Source of the DNA: Capniomyces stellatus
Taxonomy: Eukaryota; Kickxellomycota; Harpellomycetes; Harpellales; Legeriomycetaceae
Assembly: GCA_001661515.1 (NCBI GenBank)
Contig: LUVW01000018.1
Coordinates: 144,177 to 208,176, forward strand
DNA: 64,000 bases
Reading direction: 5' to 3'
Shown here one piece after another: positions 34,211-47,354 of the stretch (positions within the stretch are counted from its first letter, which is position 1; each line of letters opens with the position of its first letter). Below the pieces are notes generated by a model, which saw nothing but the letters and a program-made list of their open reading frames with translations, was not told the DNA's origin and made no database searches. Made by a program: the position numbers and the translations under genes.

Positions 34211-37200
34211 ATGACTAATTCTAAAAACAATTACAAAGAGATGCTAACGTGGTATAAAAAGAACCTAAAAGATGAGAATATCAAATGTAAAGAGCTTAAC
34301 AGTAAGTGTACAAAACTAAAATAGCGAATCTTGATCATTCAACACGCACAATCAGTTAACTTGGACTCGGTATAATCCAAAGGAACGAGCTAAGTACTTA
34401 TCTAACATGCATTTCACTGTGTTTAAACAAAGACATAGCACAAGAGCAGGCGAGTGGAAACAGGTATAGTTTTATGCCGCCAGAAAGATTGAAAGAAGTC
34501 GAAAGAATGTAAATACTCTAAATAGCCTAATATAATTGCACCAAACTTTATTCATAAGGAGGCGCTTGAATATACATTGCCGAATAAAGCCAATTCTACG
34601 AGTCATGTCCAAACCAGGTTACTCTAGTCGAAATTGAAAGCCAATATATATATATATGTTTCAACTTAGAAAAAAAAACCTCTCGCAGATTGAACTTGGA
34701 ACCCGGACATCCAACGATATAAAGCAAGGTACTGGTGATATATATTTTTTGAATTCGTTGGATATGGATATTGAAACATTTCTCAATGTGCTGGGTATTG
34801 TATTGTTTTAAACGCCTTGCAAATATAATGAAAATTTACGTAGGAGATAACTTCAGCATGTACACTAACCCAAACCCTGCTACGTCCGATAATACGCAAA
34901 GAGCCCAGGTTTTTTTAAAAGATCAGAACAACCACCGGTCTAGTAGAGATAACAATCGGGCAGACAATCATAGGGTCTATCCTATTGACGAAATAGACAT
35001 AGATATAGACGAAAATGATCTTTTAGAGGGCAAGTACAGCAAGCAGTTCGTTAGAGCAAAGTATTAAATGCTCATTGGGTTTTATCTGCAAGGTTTGATG
35101 CCTAGTATAATTATTTAACAAGTTATTGCTGATTTTTTGTAATAGTGCTGAACTTAACTGACAACAAAGCCTGTAATACAAAAAACAAGAGCGACGACAG
35201 AAATACAAGAAAGCTATCAAATAAAACGAGTGCAAAATCGCGGAAAATAGTCGAGTTGGTTGAAAGTGATGATTTTTGTGACGACTTTACGGCCAGCCGG
35301 CCAGTGAAAAGAATAAACTCCATTGACAATGACGATATTCGAGAGATAGAGTCATATGACATGCCAGACATTGCAGAGAGAAGCAACAGAACCCAGTTCC
35401 ACTACGATATCGACGATATCGATGATTTGAGCGACTCTTTGATAGAGGAGTCGCTAATGCAGGCAAATAATCCGAGCATCAACGACAACCTGACATCTAT
35501 GGGCGGTGGTATTGACAACGACTTGGAGTTTGCTTCTACAAGCTATGCAAATAACATTAGAAAAAGTAGGAATAACAATATCACACCAAGTACTAACTAC
35601 ATCATGTCTAGCCCAACTGTGGAAGCAGTCGATGACACTTATCAGAATGGCGCCGACGAGTACAACCTGGATATGGATATGGCCGGTATGGGTGGAAATG
35701 GCAAAGTTATGAACACCGTTTATGACAACTTTGGGTACGCGTTTGACAACACAGAAATCGACGAATCATACCTGGATGATATAGACATTGCACATCAGGC
35801 TTGCGAGACCACTAAGCCTGACAACAATATTGCATTTAGCAACGACTATAATAAACACAAAAATAGCAGCGGCAATACAAACTTGGATCGCTATAGCAGC
35901 GGCAGCTTTAATAGAAACAAAAATTACAACCAGAGCGTTGTTGATCAGCAACCACGGTTTGTTAAAAGTGGCTACACTGCAGACAGTATGGTTGGAAACA
36001 ACCGCAGCACAAGCAATAGTGGGATTTATGAAAGCATGTCAGATAAGCAGCAGGACTCTGGAAATAAGGGAAAGCAGAGAGAGTTGCTAGAGTCGGTAAA
36101 CTCGGTAAATCCAGGATATTACGACTGTGAAGAAAACAACTTTAGCATTGAGCAGAGCAGCATAGAAAGGTCTGATAGCACTGCTTATAACAATACAGTA
36201 AGTTTATACATGTATATACATATACTAATGACAGTAATTGAAACACAAATATAATACCAAAGTTACAATTACACACTGTTCAACGGTACGAGAACTGTAG
36301 ATATGTACTATGCCTAGGCTTATTTTTATTTTATTTTTTTGGAATATTTTGCTAAATTTAGAATCTTGCCGTCAACAATGATTTTTCCTCGAGCAATAAT
36401 GGCGGTGTAAGCAAGCCATTGGACAACGACGAGTTAAGGGTAATACTTTTGCATACTCTTTTTTGTTGATGTTGATTTGTTTTCAGTTTGTTTCACTGTA
36501 AAAAAAAACATTACGTTCTTGATTAATTATATATAAGTTGCTATGGGGGGTGGGAGAAGATATTTTGCAGGGTTTACTTTTATGGGTAATCTTGACATTT
36601 GGAAATGAATTTGATTTGTTCAAAGAGGCTAAATTGGTTGAATGCCAAATGTTGTCAATTTTAGGTAAATGCGCTGAAAAGGCGGCTAGAGTCGCTCAAT
36701 GCAGAAAAGGCACGTATTAGCGACGAGATATGTGATTTAGATTTTGAAGATGGACCTGTCTGCGAAATACAAAAACAGAATTTGAAAAACAAAAGGTATG
36801 GGTTATTTACGACTAGCGCACTTTTGAATTATGATTATTCTGTTTATTACTTTAATCAAATGGCCAGCAAAGATATAAATGCTAAATGTTTGATTTAATT
36901 GTTATTGTTATTGTTTAGGGTTGCATTAATGAAGCAAATAGAATCTACAAAGAAAATGCTGAGCCAGGACATAGTACGAGCAACAAGTATGTTGACCAGT
37001 AATGCAAGCGTAGAGTCTGAAGGCTTTAAAGACAAGGACGTGGTGGATGTAGTGGATAAAAGTAACTTCCAGTTACCTTATTCGCCTACAAAAACGAGTA
37101 GCACAAGGGCAGTTGTTAGGGATGTTTCATCGTCATCGAGCAGTGGTGCAAGGCCCAATGAAGTGCACTCTTGGTCGCGTGAGGTAGAAAAGGCTTTGCG

Positions 37201-39573
37201 CCAGGTGTTCAAGATGGATAGCTTTCGGCCTAGACAGCTGGAGGCGATAAATGCAACGTTGAGCGGCAGGGATGTGTTTGTGTTGATGCCAACAGGAGGC
37301 GGCAAGAGTCTGTGTTACCAGTTACCGGCGCTGGTGCAAAACGGGAGCACAAGAGGGGTAACGGTAGTTGTATCACCACTGTTGTCGCTGATGCAGGACC
37401 AGGTGCAGCATTTGGTGGACTGGGGGGTTGCAGCAGTATCGATATCAGGGACAATGCCAGCGGAACAGAGGGATTTTGTGCTTAGGGAGCTGCGGATGCC
37501 AGAGCCTAGACTTCGGCTGTTGTACTTGACACCAGAAATGCTGGGCAAAAGCTCGATGCTGCAAAACGTGCTGATGTCGCTACACAGCAGAAACCAGTTG
37601 GCGCGGTTTGTGGTTGACGAGGCGCACTGTGTATCGCAATGGGGCCATGACTTTAGGCCAGATTATGCACAGCTTGGGTCGCACAAGTCGCTGTACCCGG
37701 GGGTTCCATTTATGGCGCTTACAGCAACAGCAAACGCAAGGGTGCGGCTGGATGTCATGACTCAGCTAAGAATGCAGGGGTGCTTGACGCTATCATCGTC
37801 ATTTAACCGGCCGAATCTGTTCTATGGGGTGAAAAAGAAGAAGGGGGATATTTCAGAGGAGATTAGCAGCATAATCACAGCGCGTCATGCAGGGGAATCG
37901 GGAATAGTGTACTGTTTGAGCAAGAAGAACTGCGAAGATGTGGCGTATGCCCTGAAAACGCGGTATAGGCTAAATGCAGAGCACTATCACGCAGGCCTTG
38001 AAAAGGAAGACAGGATCAGAGTCCAGGAGCTTTGGCAGCAGAACAAAATCCAGATAATTGTGGCAACAATCGCGTTTGGCATGGGAATTGACAAGCCCGA
38101 TGTTCGGTTTGTGATCCACAACTCGTTGCCAAAGTCACTGGAAGGGTACTACCAGGAAACAGGCCGCGCTGGCCGTGACGGAAAACCAGCATATTGCCTG
38201 ATGTTCTACTCGTACAAGGACAAAAATACAATGGAAATGTTTATTGAAAAGAGTGAAGGGAACTATGAGCAGAAACAGAGGCAGAGAGAGAATCTGCAGC
38301 AGGTCATCAGCTTTTGCGAAAACCTCATTGACTGTCGTCGCCAACTGGTTCTTTCTTACTTTGGAGAACACTTTACTTCGGGTCAATGCTCACGGACCTG
38401 CGACAACTGCCGCGACAACATCAATAAGGAAATCGTTTCCCACGACATGACCGAAAAGGCCAAGGTCATAATCAAGCTGGTCCGTAGCTTATGCATAAAC
38501 AACCGAAGAATCACCCTACTATACGCTATTGATGTCTATCGAGGCTCAAGGCTGAAGAAGATCATCGAGTGTGGCGACAACAGACTCCCTGGGTACGGGT
38601 TTGGCGCAAAGGAAAAGCGTGCTGATAGCGAGCGATTGCTGCACCACCTGGTTGCTAAAAACGCTTTGAGAGAGTACTGCGAAACCGGATTCATGAATTC
38701 TGTTCTTTCCTACATCACAATTGGCTCCAATGCCTCGAAGATTGAAAACGGCTTTGAACCAATCATCATGCGGATATCCAACTCCCCCGAAAAGCCTAGA
38801 TTGCCGTCAAAAGCCACAAAAGCGCTGGCCGCAGCAAAGAAAAAGAAGAGCAGGGCTGGTGTCTCCACCACAACCGACCTGATGTTGTCAAAGTACAAGG
38901 CCAACTCGACATCTACAGACTATATTCCCCCCAGCTACTCCGCTACAGACTCCATTCCAATTCCAAGAGCCAGGCCAAGTGTCAGTGTTTTCCAAGCTGC
39001 CCAGCTGTCTAAATACCAAGCCCAATCAAACACTGTTTCTCCCCACTTCATTCCCAACTCCCAACAAAAAGGTTAATATTCTATATGTATTCTACTCGCC
39101 CTTTATTTATTTTCCATCCATCACTGTACTTGCTGTCTTTCATTTATTCCTTAAACTTGCTTTAAAGTTGCCATACTGGTATACTTATATTTCTAATTGA
39201 TCGGCAACATCAACCGACATTATTAGTACCGATTCCTTCTACCCTTATCCTCACCCGCCCCCTTCCTTTGTTTATATTTGTTTATGTATATTATCTTTAC
39301 GTTTCATTGTTTTCGAATTCTATTTTATTTGATTCGACTAATATTGTCTCTATATCTCTTTGTCAAGTAGCACACATGTCCTCTCCAGCTCACTCCAGCT
39401 CCATTCTTAACAAAACAAGGCTAAACAAAGCCATTTCTTCAGCAAAAAAGTCCGCTAAAACCAAGGGTCCTCCCAGGAAAAAATCTAAAACTTCCGCAAC
39501 CACCTCTCAAGACAACTACTATTCCAGCCTTAACCATAATTCTGGCGTTGGAATTAGACCTATGCCTTTATAA
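34211..39573 (+). CDS. RecQ DNA helicase (Sgs1/Rqh1/BLM type), about ten exons
   Basis: A 3'-5' DNA helicase for recombination intermediates and stalled forks. Secure exons: 35146-36198, 36362-36439, 36665-36795 and 36919-39071. A probable last exon is 39371-39573 (in phase; Lys-rich nuclear-localisation-like tail with RKKSK). Tentative first exons: 34211-34301, 34433-34508, 34559-34617, 34670-34728 and 34844-about 35040. Two of their junctions could not be reconciled in phase. The start [18 protein letters not shown] resembles Sgs1-type Top3/Rmi1-binding N-termini. About 500 acidic, Asn/Asp/Ser-rich residues precede the helicase. Motifs: [23 protein letters not shown] (Walker A), [17 protein letters not shown] (DEAH), [26 protein letters not shown]. 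Next come zinc-binding Cys residues ([18 protein letters not shown]) and an RQC winged helix ([18 protein letters not shown] region onward). No HRDC domain follows. Confidence 0.9.
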
Positions 39574-41480
39574 TCTGCCAGTTTGCCTCTTTTCCTTTCT
39601 TTTTTTGTAACACATACTCATCAACCTTTTTTTATTTTTTTTTTGTTGTTTTCTGGTTGTGTCAACCATCTTTTATTTTGACATTTAATCATTATTAAAC
39701 TTAAAGAACTCTTGACTTTTGACTTTTGATTATTCCAGTCTCGCTAAACCCCATAAGTTTGCCGCTGTGTTATTTTTATAAATGGGAGTGTGCGAATGAT
39801 GTGTTTGAATTATCAGCCTACTTGGATTGAAGTAAAGATTGTGTAAATCTTAAATAAACAATCAAAGTTTGTTTATTTCAAACCGGTATTTCCTAATCTC
39901 AATCACTTTCTTTTCCGGGCTTCGGAACAAGGGTACAATTGCTGTCATTATACTCAAAAAATTGAGCTGAAACCACTGTTATTGACCATCAACTCGTTCA
40001 AAAGGTTTGACAAGTATTGCAAAACCAATCGACGCCTTGCAATCATTCTCTGTGTATATCTTATTAGTCGTTCAAAAGTTGGAATTTATGGTTAGGCTGA
40101 CAAGGTTAACTTTATGTGACTATGTGGGCTTTCTGTAAATGTGACTTGGACTGTTTAATCAAGATGATTGCTGATTAATGAACACGTTATACAAATTTAC
40201 CCCTATTGTTGCTGTTTTGGTTAGAAAGTATAAAATAAAGAAGAATAATGATACGATACAATTTGATACAATATGACACATTGGTGTGTATATTTCAGGT
40301 AGTTTGAGTGAATATAGTTTTGCAATTGGACAAATATTTTCACATGTTCAGCAAAATTGATGTTCTTATTAATGAAGACTGGTGGACTCTTGGGGCCATG
40401 ACCACACTATTCACAATTTGCTAATACATTTTACTTGATCTGTTCTCATACTTGGTTTTAATATGGAATTCCAAGTACGCGAGAGGATCTGGAGCAAAAA
40501 CTGTGGATAATCTATATTCTGCCAACGTAGAGTGAATGTGAATAAAAGACGAGGGGGGGAAGAGAAATTTCAGACTTGCCTTACTAATTGGGCTAGCAAA
40601 TGGTTGACATGGTTGCTTTTTTTCTTTAAAAAAAAAGGCAATTGAAGCAGAAAAAGTTATTAAGCAATGCAATTTATAGGTTGGATACTTGCCATTAAAC
40701 CTAATTAGTGAAACTCGGCGGATAAAGCGAGCAAATTAGTAATATAATTTTTGTTTTATATTGGCTAAACTGCGACTATAAAAATAACAATGTTAAAAGG
40801 AGGCAAAAAAAAATAAAATAAAAAAATAACAATAACAATGGTAGTAACAGCAGTAAATGAATTTTGCAAGTAAAAAATTCACAGCTCGATTTCCAGGCCA
40901 TTAAGATTCAAGAATTGTTGGAATTAGCCACAAGAATGCCATGAGAGCTATTTTACAAATGAAAAAAAAAAAATAGTGAGCAAAAGCAAACAGTTATTAG
41001 ATTTTGAGTTTGAAATAACAACAAAAATGTTATTAATTTTGCTGTACAGTTTCAATTTTTTTTCTCAGTGCTGAATTAGCTAGGAAAAAGAAGAAAAAAA
41101 AAGTCAAGTAGGAATTTAACTTTTGGGCGTAGTCAACAAAACAAAACAAAACAAAATAGAACAGTTATTATTTAGTGAGCAGAGACAATTGAAGGTGGAT
41201 TCTGGTCTGAATTTTGCATAGAGTATTTATTTGTGTGCATATAACACGGAAATAAAGCCAAGAAAGTATAAGAAAACGACGGAGAAAGTCATTATTAGAG
41301 AACATTGGTGGTTAATTGTATCCGATTTGGGGCAATAGGGAAATTAAGTGATATTGCTACTAAAAGTACTTTTTATCTGGAGAGTTGCCTGTGCGCTATA
41401 TTTTATATTAGGAGTACAAGTGTACGTTCGCAAACTCAACGTAATTAACAAGCTTTGGGCTGGTGACTGAGAATCCAAAA
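39574..41480. other. 1.9-kb intergenic region, no gene supported
   Basis: The 3' flank of RecQ is T-rich and the leader of the transporter is A/G-rich. Minus-strand DNA at 40425-40530 is open in two frames (one ends in TKYENRSSKMY), but no consistent upstream exon could be fixed. A repeated TTTGTTTATT-like stretch is near 39860. Confidence 0.45.
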
Positions 41481-43997
41481 ATGGACTCAGACCGTGAAAA
41501 CAAGAAAAAGGAGGATGTTGGTGATTCAGAGCATATCCAAACAGTAGACAAAAGTGGGCCAAAGACAAAAACAAAGGCAGTGGCCTTTAATATTCCAAAC
41601 AGGCTACCAACCAACGCATCAGACAACTTTGCAGGAACGCCGACTTACCAGCATGCAACGCAGATTCTGTCTGAATCGCCTCAGTTTAGGGGCAGTTATT
41701 TGGGGGGAGGGTTAAATGCAAAGTTTGGTAACGGTGAACAGCAGGTTCCGGTGGGCAGCTACTCGAGTTTCAATCAAGGAAGCTTTAAGGGTAGTGGAAT
41801 TGAAGAAGATGGGAACAACACTGATTCAAAAGATGAAATTCCGAGGTCAGGTCAAAGAATCCGCTTTAATCTACAGAGGGATACAGCAGAGGATATCAGT
41901 GGAAGCTACGAGGCAAGAGCACAAGAGGCGGCACGCGTGATGCGAAGACACCTTGTGACAACCAAGGACAAAAGACAGAGCATCCAGTCAAGAGACAATG
42001 TAGAGACAGGAGCTAGCTACAACAGCGCTGGAAAGCTGGCTGAGATGTTTTATAAAAGCAAAGACGGCTCTGATGTGGATGAGGGAGAGGAAAGCGATGA
42101 TGAGGATAATTCGGTTGGAAATTGGAGAAGAGGGCAAAAGAAAAAGGCGAATGGGAAGCAGAGAGCAGCTGACCACAGGGTAATGTATAGTGAGCAAGAA
42201 GAGTTTGACAGTTTGGCGGATGACTCGAACGGAAACTTGAGCAACAAAAGCAGCTTGGGAGAGTTTGGAGATCAGAAAAGAAGCTCTGTGCTAGTCGACC
42301 CGCTTACTTTGCCGTCTGGAGATATCACACACTCGTTGTACAAGTGGACAGAAGAAAATGCAGGGAACAGCAAGGATGGGGCGATAAAAAGGACAAAGTC
42401 GTATGTTGTGGTTAAGAACAATGGAGCAGCAGCAGATTCGGACTGGGAAATACCGTTTGTGCATAGCGATATCACTAGACCTGGCGGATTTAGACGTCAT
42501 TTCGTGATTGACCAGGCGCTAAGAGAAGGAAAAGAGCTTCCTGGCGTGATGACGGAAAGTTTTGTTGACTTTATTTCGCTGTTTGGGCATTTTGCAGGAG
42601 AAAACTACCCTAGTGACGAGGATGACGAGTCTGGTGGCGAGGGCGAAGATGACGAAGAAGAGTATATGGAGTCACACAGGTATCGGCGGTATAGCAAGGA
42701 CGTTGTTGGTGAGAGAACGTCTTTGATAGGCTCGAGTAGTAAAAAGTACGGAACTCAGCCAGCGGTCACAAGACAGGCGTCGACTGTTGGCTCAGATGGA
42801 AAAGCATCGTCCAAAAAGGCGTTTTTCCTGCTTATAAAGTCGTTTGTTGGAACAGGGGTTTTGTTTTTGCCCAAGGCGTTTTATAACGGTGGGCTTTTGT
42901 TCTCTATTTTCTTGCTCCTGCTGATGGCGTACTTGGCCCTTCACTGCATGCTATTGTTGGTAGACTGTCACTCCAAGTACCCAATGAGTTACGGAGATAT
43001 TGGGAACAAGCTTGTTGGTGGCTGGATGAGGAAGCTGGTTTACGCATCGATCGCTATTTCGCAAATAGGGTTTGTTTGTGCGTACTCTATTTTTGTTGCG
43101 ACCAACAGTAGGTTTATGTTTAACACAATGACGGGCTGCACAATGGACCTGCCGCTGTCGTTTTGGATTGCTGTTCAGTTTTTGTTTTATATTCCAATGT
43201 CGATGGTCAGAAAGATCAAGAACTTTGGTGCTTTGGCGCTAGTAGCAGACGTGTTTATTGTGGTTGGTCTTGGCTATCTGTACTTTTACGATGCAAAAAC
43301 AATTGCCATGAACGGAATCGCCAACGTCCAGATGTTCAACCCTGTGTCTTTTCCTTTGCTAATTGGGACTGCTGTGTTTAGCTTTGAGGGAATTGGGCTT
43401 GTGATTCCTGTTGTTGACAGTATGAAGAATCCCTCAGAGTTCCCCAGGGTGCTCAATATTACTGTTGGTGTATCCGCGTTTTTGTTTACCACTGTTGCTG
43501 CGTTTTCGTACATGGCCTTTGGCGATAAAACCGAAACTGTTGTTTTGCTGAACATGACCAATGGCGGCTTTGCAACCAACTCGGTTCAGTTTTTATACTC
43601 TGTAGCCATTATGTTCAGTGTACCTTTGCAGCTCTTCCCTGCAATCAGAGTCTTGGAATCCGGAATATTCACCAAGTCTGGCAAAAGAAACCAAATGGTA
43701 AAGTGGCAGAAAAATATTTTCAGACTGTTCCTTTGCGTTGCTATTGCCAGTGTTTCTGCCTTTGGTGCTGATCAGCTCGACGAGTTTGTCTCTTTGATTG
43801 GAAGCTTTGCGTGCGTACCTCTCAGTCTCATCTACCCCTCCCTGTTCCATTACCTCGCTATTGATTCGCCCCGCCACATCAAAATCAAGGATATGTGTCT
43901 CTTTGTCTTTGGCATAATCGTTATGATCTATGTTACCCAGCTCAGCTTACAGCAATGGGGAACCTCCAAGCCTCCAATCCCACAGTGTCCAATTTGA
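41481..43997 (+). CDS. Vacuolar amino-acid transporter, Avt3/Avt4 type (AAAP family)
   Basis: Exports neutral or basic amino acids from the vacuole. The start is ATG at 41481, the only Met at the head of the frame; 838 residues in one exon. The first ~440 residues are hydrophilic, acidic and Ser-rich (a cytosolic N-terminal tail, long as in fungal Avt3/Avt4), with EEEEYMES-type acidic runs. TM1 starts at KKAFFLLIKSFVGTGVLFLPKAF, the family hallmark. About ten further hydrophobic segments follow, including GTAVFSFEGIGLVIPVVDSM (the GxxxFxxEG region), LFTTVAAFSYMAFGD and VPLQLFPAIRVLE. The C-terminus is short. Codon use is G-ending in the N-terminal half and C/T-ending near the end. Confidence 0.93.
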   Translation: MDSDRENKKKEDVGDSEHIQTVDKSGPKTKTKAVAFNIPNRLPTNASDNFAGTPTYQHATQILSESPQFRGSYLGGGLNAKFGNGEQQVPVGSYSSFNQGSFKGSGIEEDGNNTDSKDEIPRSGQRIRFNLQRDTAEDISGSYEARAQEAARVMRRHLVTTKDKRQSIQSRDNVETGASYNSAGKLAEMFYKSKDGSDVDEGEESDDEDNSVGNWRRGQKKKANGKQRAADHRVMYSEQEEFDSLADDSNGNLSNKSSLGEFGDQKRSSVLVDPLTLPSGDITHSLYKWTEENAGNSKDGAIKRTKSYVVVKNNGAAADSDWEIPFVHSDITRPGGFRRHFVIDQALREGKELPGVMTESFVDFISLFGHFAGENYPSDEDDESGGEGEDDEEEYMESHRYRRYSKDVVGERTSLIGSSSKKYGTQPAVTRQASTVGSDGKASSKKAFFLLIKSFVGTGVLFLPKAFYNGGLLFSIFLLLLMAYLALHCMLLLVDCHSKYPMSYGDIGNKLVGGWMRKLVYASIAISQIGFVCAYSIFVATNSRFMFNTMTGCTMDLPLSFWIAVQFLFYIPMSMVRKIKNFGALALVADVFIVVGLGYLYFYDAKTIAMNGIANVQMFNPVSFPLLIGTAVFSFEGIGLVIPVVDSMKNPSEFPRVLNITVGVSAFLFTTVAAFSYMAFGDKTETVVLLNMTNGGFATNSVQFLYSVAIMFSVPLQLFPAIRVLESGIFTKSGKRNQMVKWQKNIFRLFLCVAIASVSAFGADQLDEFVSLIGSFACVPLSLIYPSLFHYLAIDSPRHIKIKDMCLFVFGIIVMIYVTQLSLQQWGTSKPPIPQCPI

Positions 43998-44732
43998 TTT
44001 GCTCCTGAACCAAACTAGAAAATAAAATTTAATAATCTTGGTACTATCTTGAAATGAACCAACCTCATTTTTTTTTACTTTTTTTTATTTTTTTTGTTTT
44101 TTTATTTTTCCACCTAAAAACCTTTATTCAACTTATTGTTACCAACCAAATTTTGCTTTGCTAGATTTGGTTATTTTCTCTGCAAACCACCCTTTGTTTC
44201 TTTTTTCTTTTCATTCTTTCTTTTATATTATCTCAACTCGATCAAAAATCAAGGTATTTTCTTTAAAATAGCCCATCAAACTTTTGAAACCGGCTTTTCA
44301 CTTGTTTACTTGTCTACTCGCATGTTTATTTGTTTGTTTCGCTTCGCCGTCTACATTTGTAATTACAGCTGATTGATTGATACAATTGTGCTAGGCACTT
44401 GGATCAATTTACTTTGCCAACCTCACAAGTTTCACTTGTTTGTTTTTCCACTATGAAAATAGCTCCACTTTTTCGATTTCTTTTTAACCATTGTGATTGA
44501 AAATTGGTATTAATTTGATCTTACCGTCAGCTAAAAGCCAAACTAGTAAAATAAAAATGGCGAATAGTACTCGTTTAAACCATAACTCGCTCTTCTCTCT
44601 TTTTTTTTCTTTACCCTCCACAATATAATGTGAATTTATAAGTCTGTTGATATTTTATACAAACACAAATACGCACAAGCAGTACACATCAAACAAATAT
44701 CAAAGAAAATTATTACTCGATTAACACATACA
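43998..44732. other. Intergenic region between transporter and PNKP genes
   Basis: T-rich 3' flank of the transporter, then an AT-rich promoter. No exon was recognised. Confidence 0.6.
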
Positions 44733-47320
44733 ATGACTAAATCTAAACGACAAACCAACTTGAACAGCTTCCTCAATACAGACACTAAAACAAACCCAGA
44801 TTCTGGTTCTAAAAAGAGGGCTAAGTTCGTTGATATAGCTGATATGGACAAAGAAGCCCACAGTCTATCCCCAGAATGGACTGAAAACGAAAGCGTCCTA
44901 ATAGGAAAATTTGGCTCGCCAAACAAGGGCCCAAAAGTTGCTGCATTTGATCTGGTACCTTTTATTTATTTTGTTACTCTATAGGCATTTTGAGCACTGT
45001 CCCTTATGTTTTAGGTGCAGCATGTTTCTGCTGCTGTCCTGATATAACATTTTTCTTTTTATGCCTTTTGCCCCCTAAATGTAGGATGGTACTATTATTC
45101 GAGTTAAAAGTAAATACAAAATGCCAGTTGATGAAAATGACTGGTTATTCAACAACAAGAATGTAATAAGCAAACTAAAATCGCTGCATAGCGAAGGGTA
45201 AGAGGCTACACAGTATTCCACGTTGCGAGTGGCAGTGTTATAAACTAAAGAAATCGACTTTACTCGCCTAGTAAAATGCTTTCCTTTTATCATTTAGCGT
45301 ACACGCATTTTTTCCTAAACAAGCATTAGATTTGTATACAATGTAGCTACCATATTTCCATCATCAGCAACCAAAAAGGCCTCCAAGTAAAAGAAGGGAC
45401 CAAAAACCCCAAGCGTGCCATAAAAAAGAAACAGATAAAAGATAAACTTACCATGATATCCAAACAGGTAACTCACATACACATTTCTCTCTAAACCCTC
45501 CTTTTTGCCAAAAGTATAACGCGTTGTGGCGTTGTAAATCATTCAACCTCATTGTGTTGACTCTGACTTCAACTGATAGCCACGTGTGTACATTTTTGGT
45601 GTTAGTTGGATATCCCATTCTACTTTTTTGCCGCTACCAGTGACGATTTTTTTAGAAAACCTGGTATTGGCTTGTGGTATTTAATGTCCTTGTATGCAAA
45701 TGGGTCTGGGGAAATAGGTAAACTGTTTGTCCATCGTCTACTACTATACATTATTATCTATCGCTATGTTTATATATATATTGCTCTAGGCTTGCACAAG
45801 TGTCCAACTTTTTCTGTACTAGAATTATATAATCATAGTTGGGTATAATAATGTTTACCAAACTTTGCTTTGAACTAACCTAAAGTCCTTGATTTTCTGC
45901 TGTTACGTTGTTAGACCTAGAAAACAGTTTTTACGTGGGAGACGCTGTTGGCAGGCCTGCAGGATGGAAGCAGGGTGCCTTGAAAGATCACGCCGACACA
46001 GACTTGTAAGCTGGATGTTTGATATTTAAATTATGCTATACTTTGTTGTTTATGGTTCCAACTGGAATCGGAGTCTTTCAAACGAACCATTTTTGCTATT
46101 CTAAACATGAGTAAATATCACCAATTCTTAGAAAATTTGCCTTGAATGTTGGCATAAAGATGTACACGCCTGAGGTGTTTTTTGAGAACGCCAGTAATGT
46201 ACCCGACTTTGTTATCCCTGAGCACCCCAAAGCCACTGCTGCCAAGTTCAATTGTAAGACTTTTTAAACCCTCCGTATTATGTTTTAAAAATCTCCCATT
46301 GTTTAAGCTTAATAGACTGCTCACATCTGAACTATTCTAAAATAAAATAAACTAAAAAGAAGATAATATCAAAATAAAAATAAACCAAACAATCAAATAA
46401 ATGCGACCCGGAAAAACTCAGCTCAAATAGACATGAAAGACTATGATGGCGAAACCAAGGAGCTGTTTGACACTGTCAGCAAAGACATTGAAGATAAATT
46501 ACAGGTGCTGGTGGTGATGATTGGCTGTCCAGCCGCTGGAAAATCAACGTTAGTCCTTAATAGGCTGGTTGAGGAGTTCAAGTTTGAAAGGATAAACCAA
46601 GTATGTTAACTTTTACCTTACTGATGCCTCAGTCAAATTCGATTATTTTATTCATGCCTGTTTGCAAGGCTTCTCGCTAACAGCTTGGCTATTGTGAACC
46701 TTTAACCTCAAACTTAGGACACCCTTAAAACCAGAAAGAAGTGCGAAGATGCTGCCAGACTGGCGTTATCAGAAGGAAGGAATGTAGTTATAGGTAATTC
46801 AGAATGGCTTTATTTCACTTTGCTTTGTTTATACAGGCATACATCCTATGCAATTCTCAACCCTCAGCATTCAGTCATACAACTTGGTCTGCTTTAAAAT
46901 ATTCTTGTATTAGACAACACCAACCCGAACAATGAGTCGCGAGCGTCGTACATAAGACTTGGCAAACATTACAGATCAAAGATCTACTGCGCGCACCTAA
47001 ACGTGCCAAGAGAGGTTATTTCTCACAACAACGCATTCCGCGCATTTTCCAAACAAGCCAAGGAAATACTAGGGTGGGCTGAAATAAACTCTGGCTCATT
47101 AACACCAAGTACTGATTTGTCGCACCATAACCTTGAAAGCATTTTGAAAACCTTGTCTACACCAAACTCGCCGGTCAGTGGTGTAGTCATCCATACCTTT
47201 TTTAGCAGATTCTCGTTTCCTAAAAAAGTGGAGGGCTTTGACAAATTGTTCTGCGTTCCGTTTGTTGAGAATATAGCAGACACACAAGATAAGCTTGTCT
47301 GGAGAATGTATCTAAAGTAG
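44733..47320 (+). CDS. PNK1: Polynucleotide kinase 3'-phosphatase (PNKP/Pnk1), nine exons
   Basis: Repairs DNA ends by removing 3'-phosphate and adding 5'-phosphate. Exons: 44733-44954, 45085-45197, 45347-45467, 45606-45717, 45915-46005, 46132-46253, 46431-46600, 46718-46793, 46914-47320. All eight junctions are in phase and give 477 residues. The phosphatase (HAD) motif FDLDGTII spans intron 1 (Asp73 and Asp75). HAD motif II is GYHISIISNQKGL across intron 2, and HAD motif III/IV is FYVGDAVGRPAGWK, with DTDLKFALNVGIK after it. The kinase P-loop GCPAAGKST is at residues 292-300, followed by DNTNPN and lid-type basic residues. There is no FHA domain, unlike human PNKP but like fission yeast Pnk1. 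The N-terminus carries QTNLNSFL, similar to a PCNA-binding box. The C-terminus is normal. Confidence 0.93.
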
Positions 47321-47354
47321 ATATTGCCTTGACAATCCGCACTAATATCGAACC

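Noticed and set aside
39268..39573. Separate small basic-protein gene after RecQ
   Set aside because: Its 3' part joins the RecQ frame in phase through a GT...AG intron and gives a nuclear-localisation-like tail, so it is treated as the last RecQ exon, with some doubt because the donor GTTAAT is weak.
40421..40672. Minus-strand exon-like stretch (ending TKYENRSSKMY)
   Set aside because: Two different frames are open over the same DNA and give unrelated peptides. Splice joins are possible for either, so coding potential cannot be decided.
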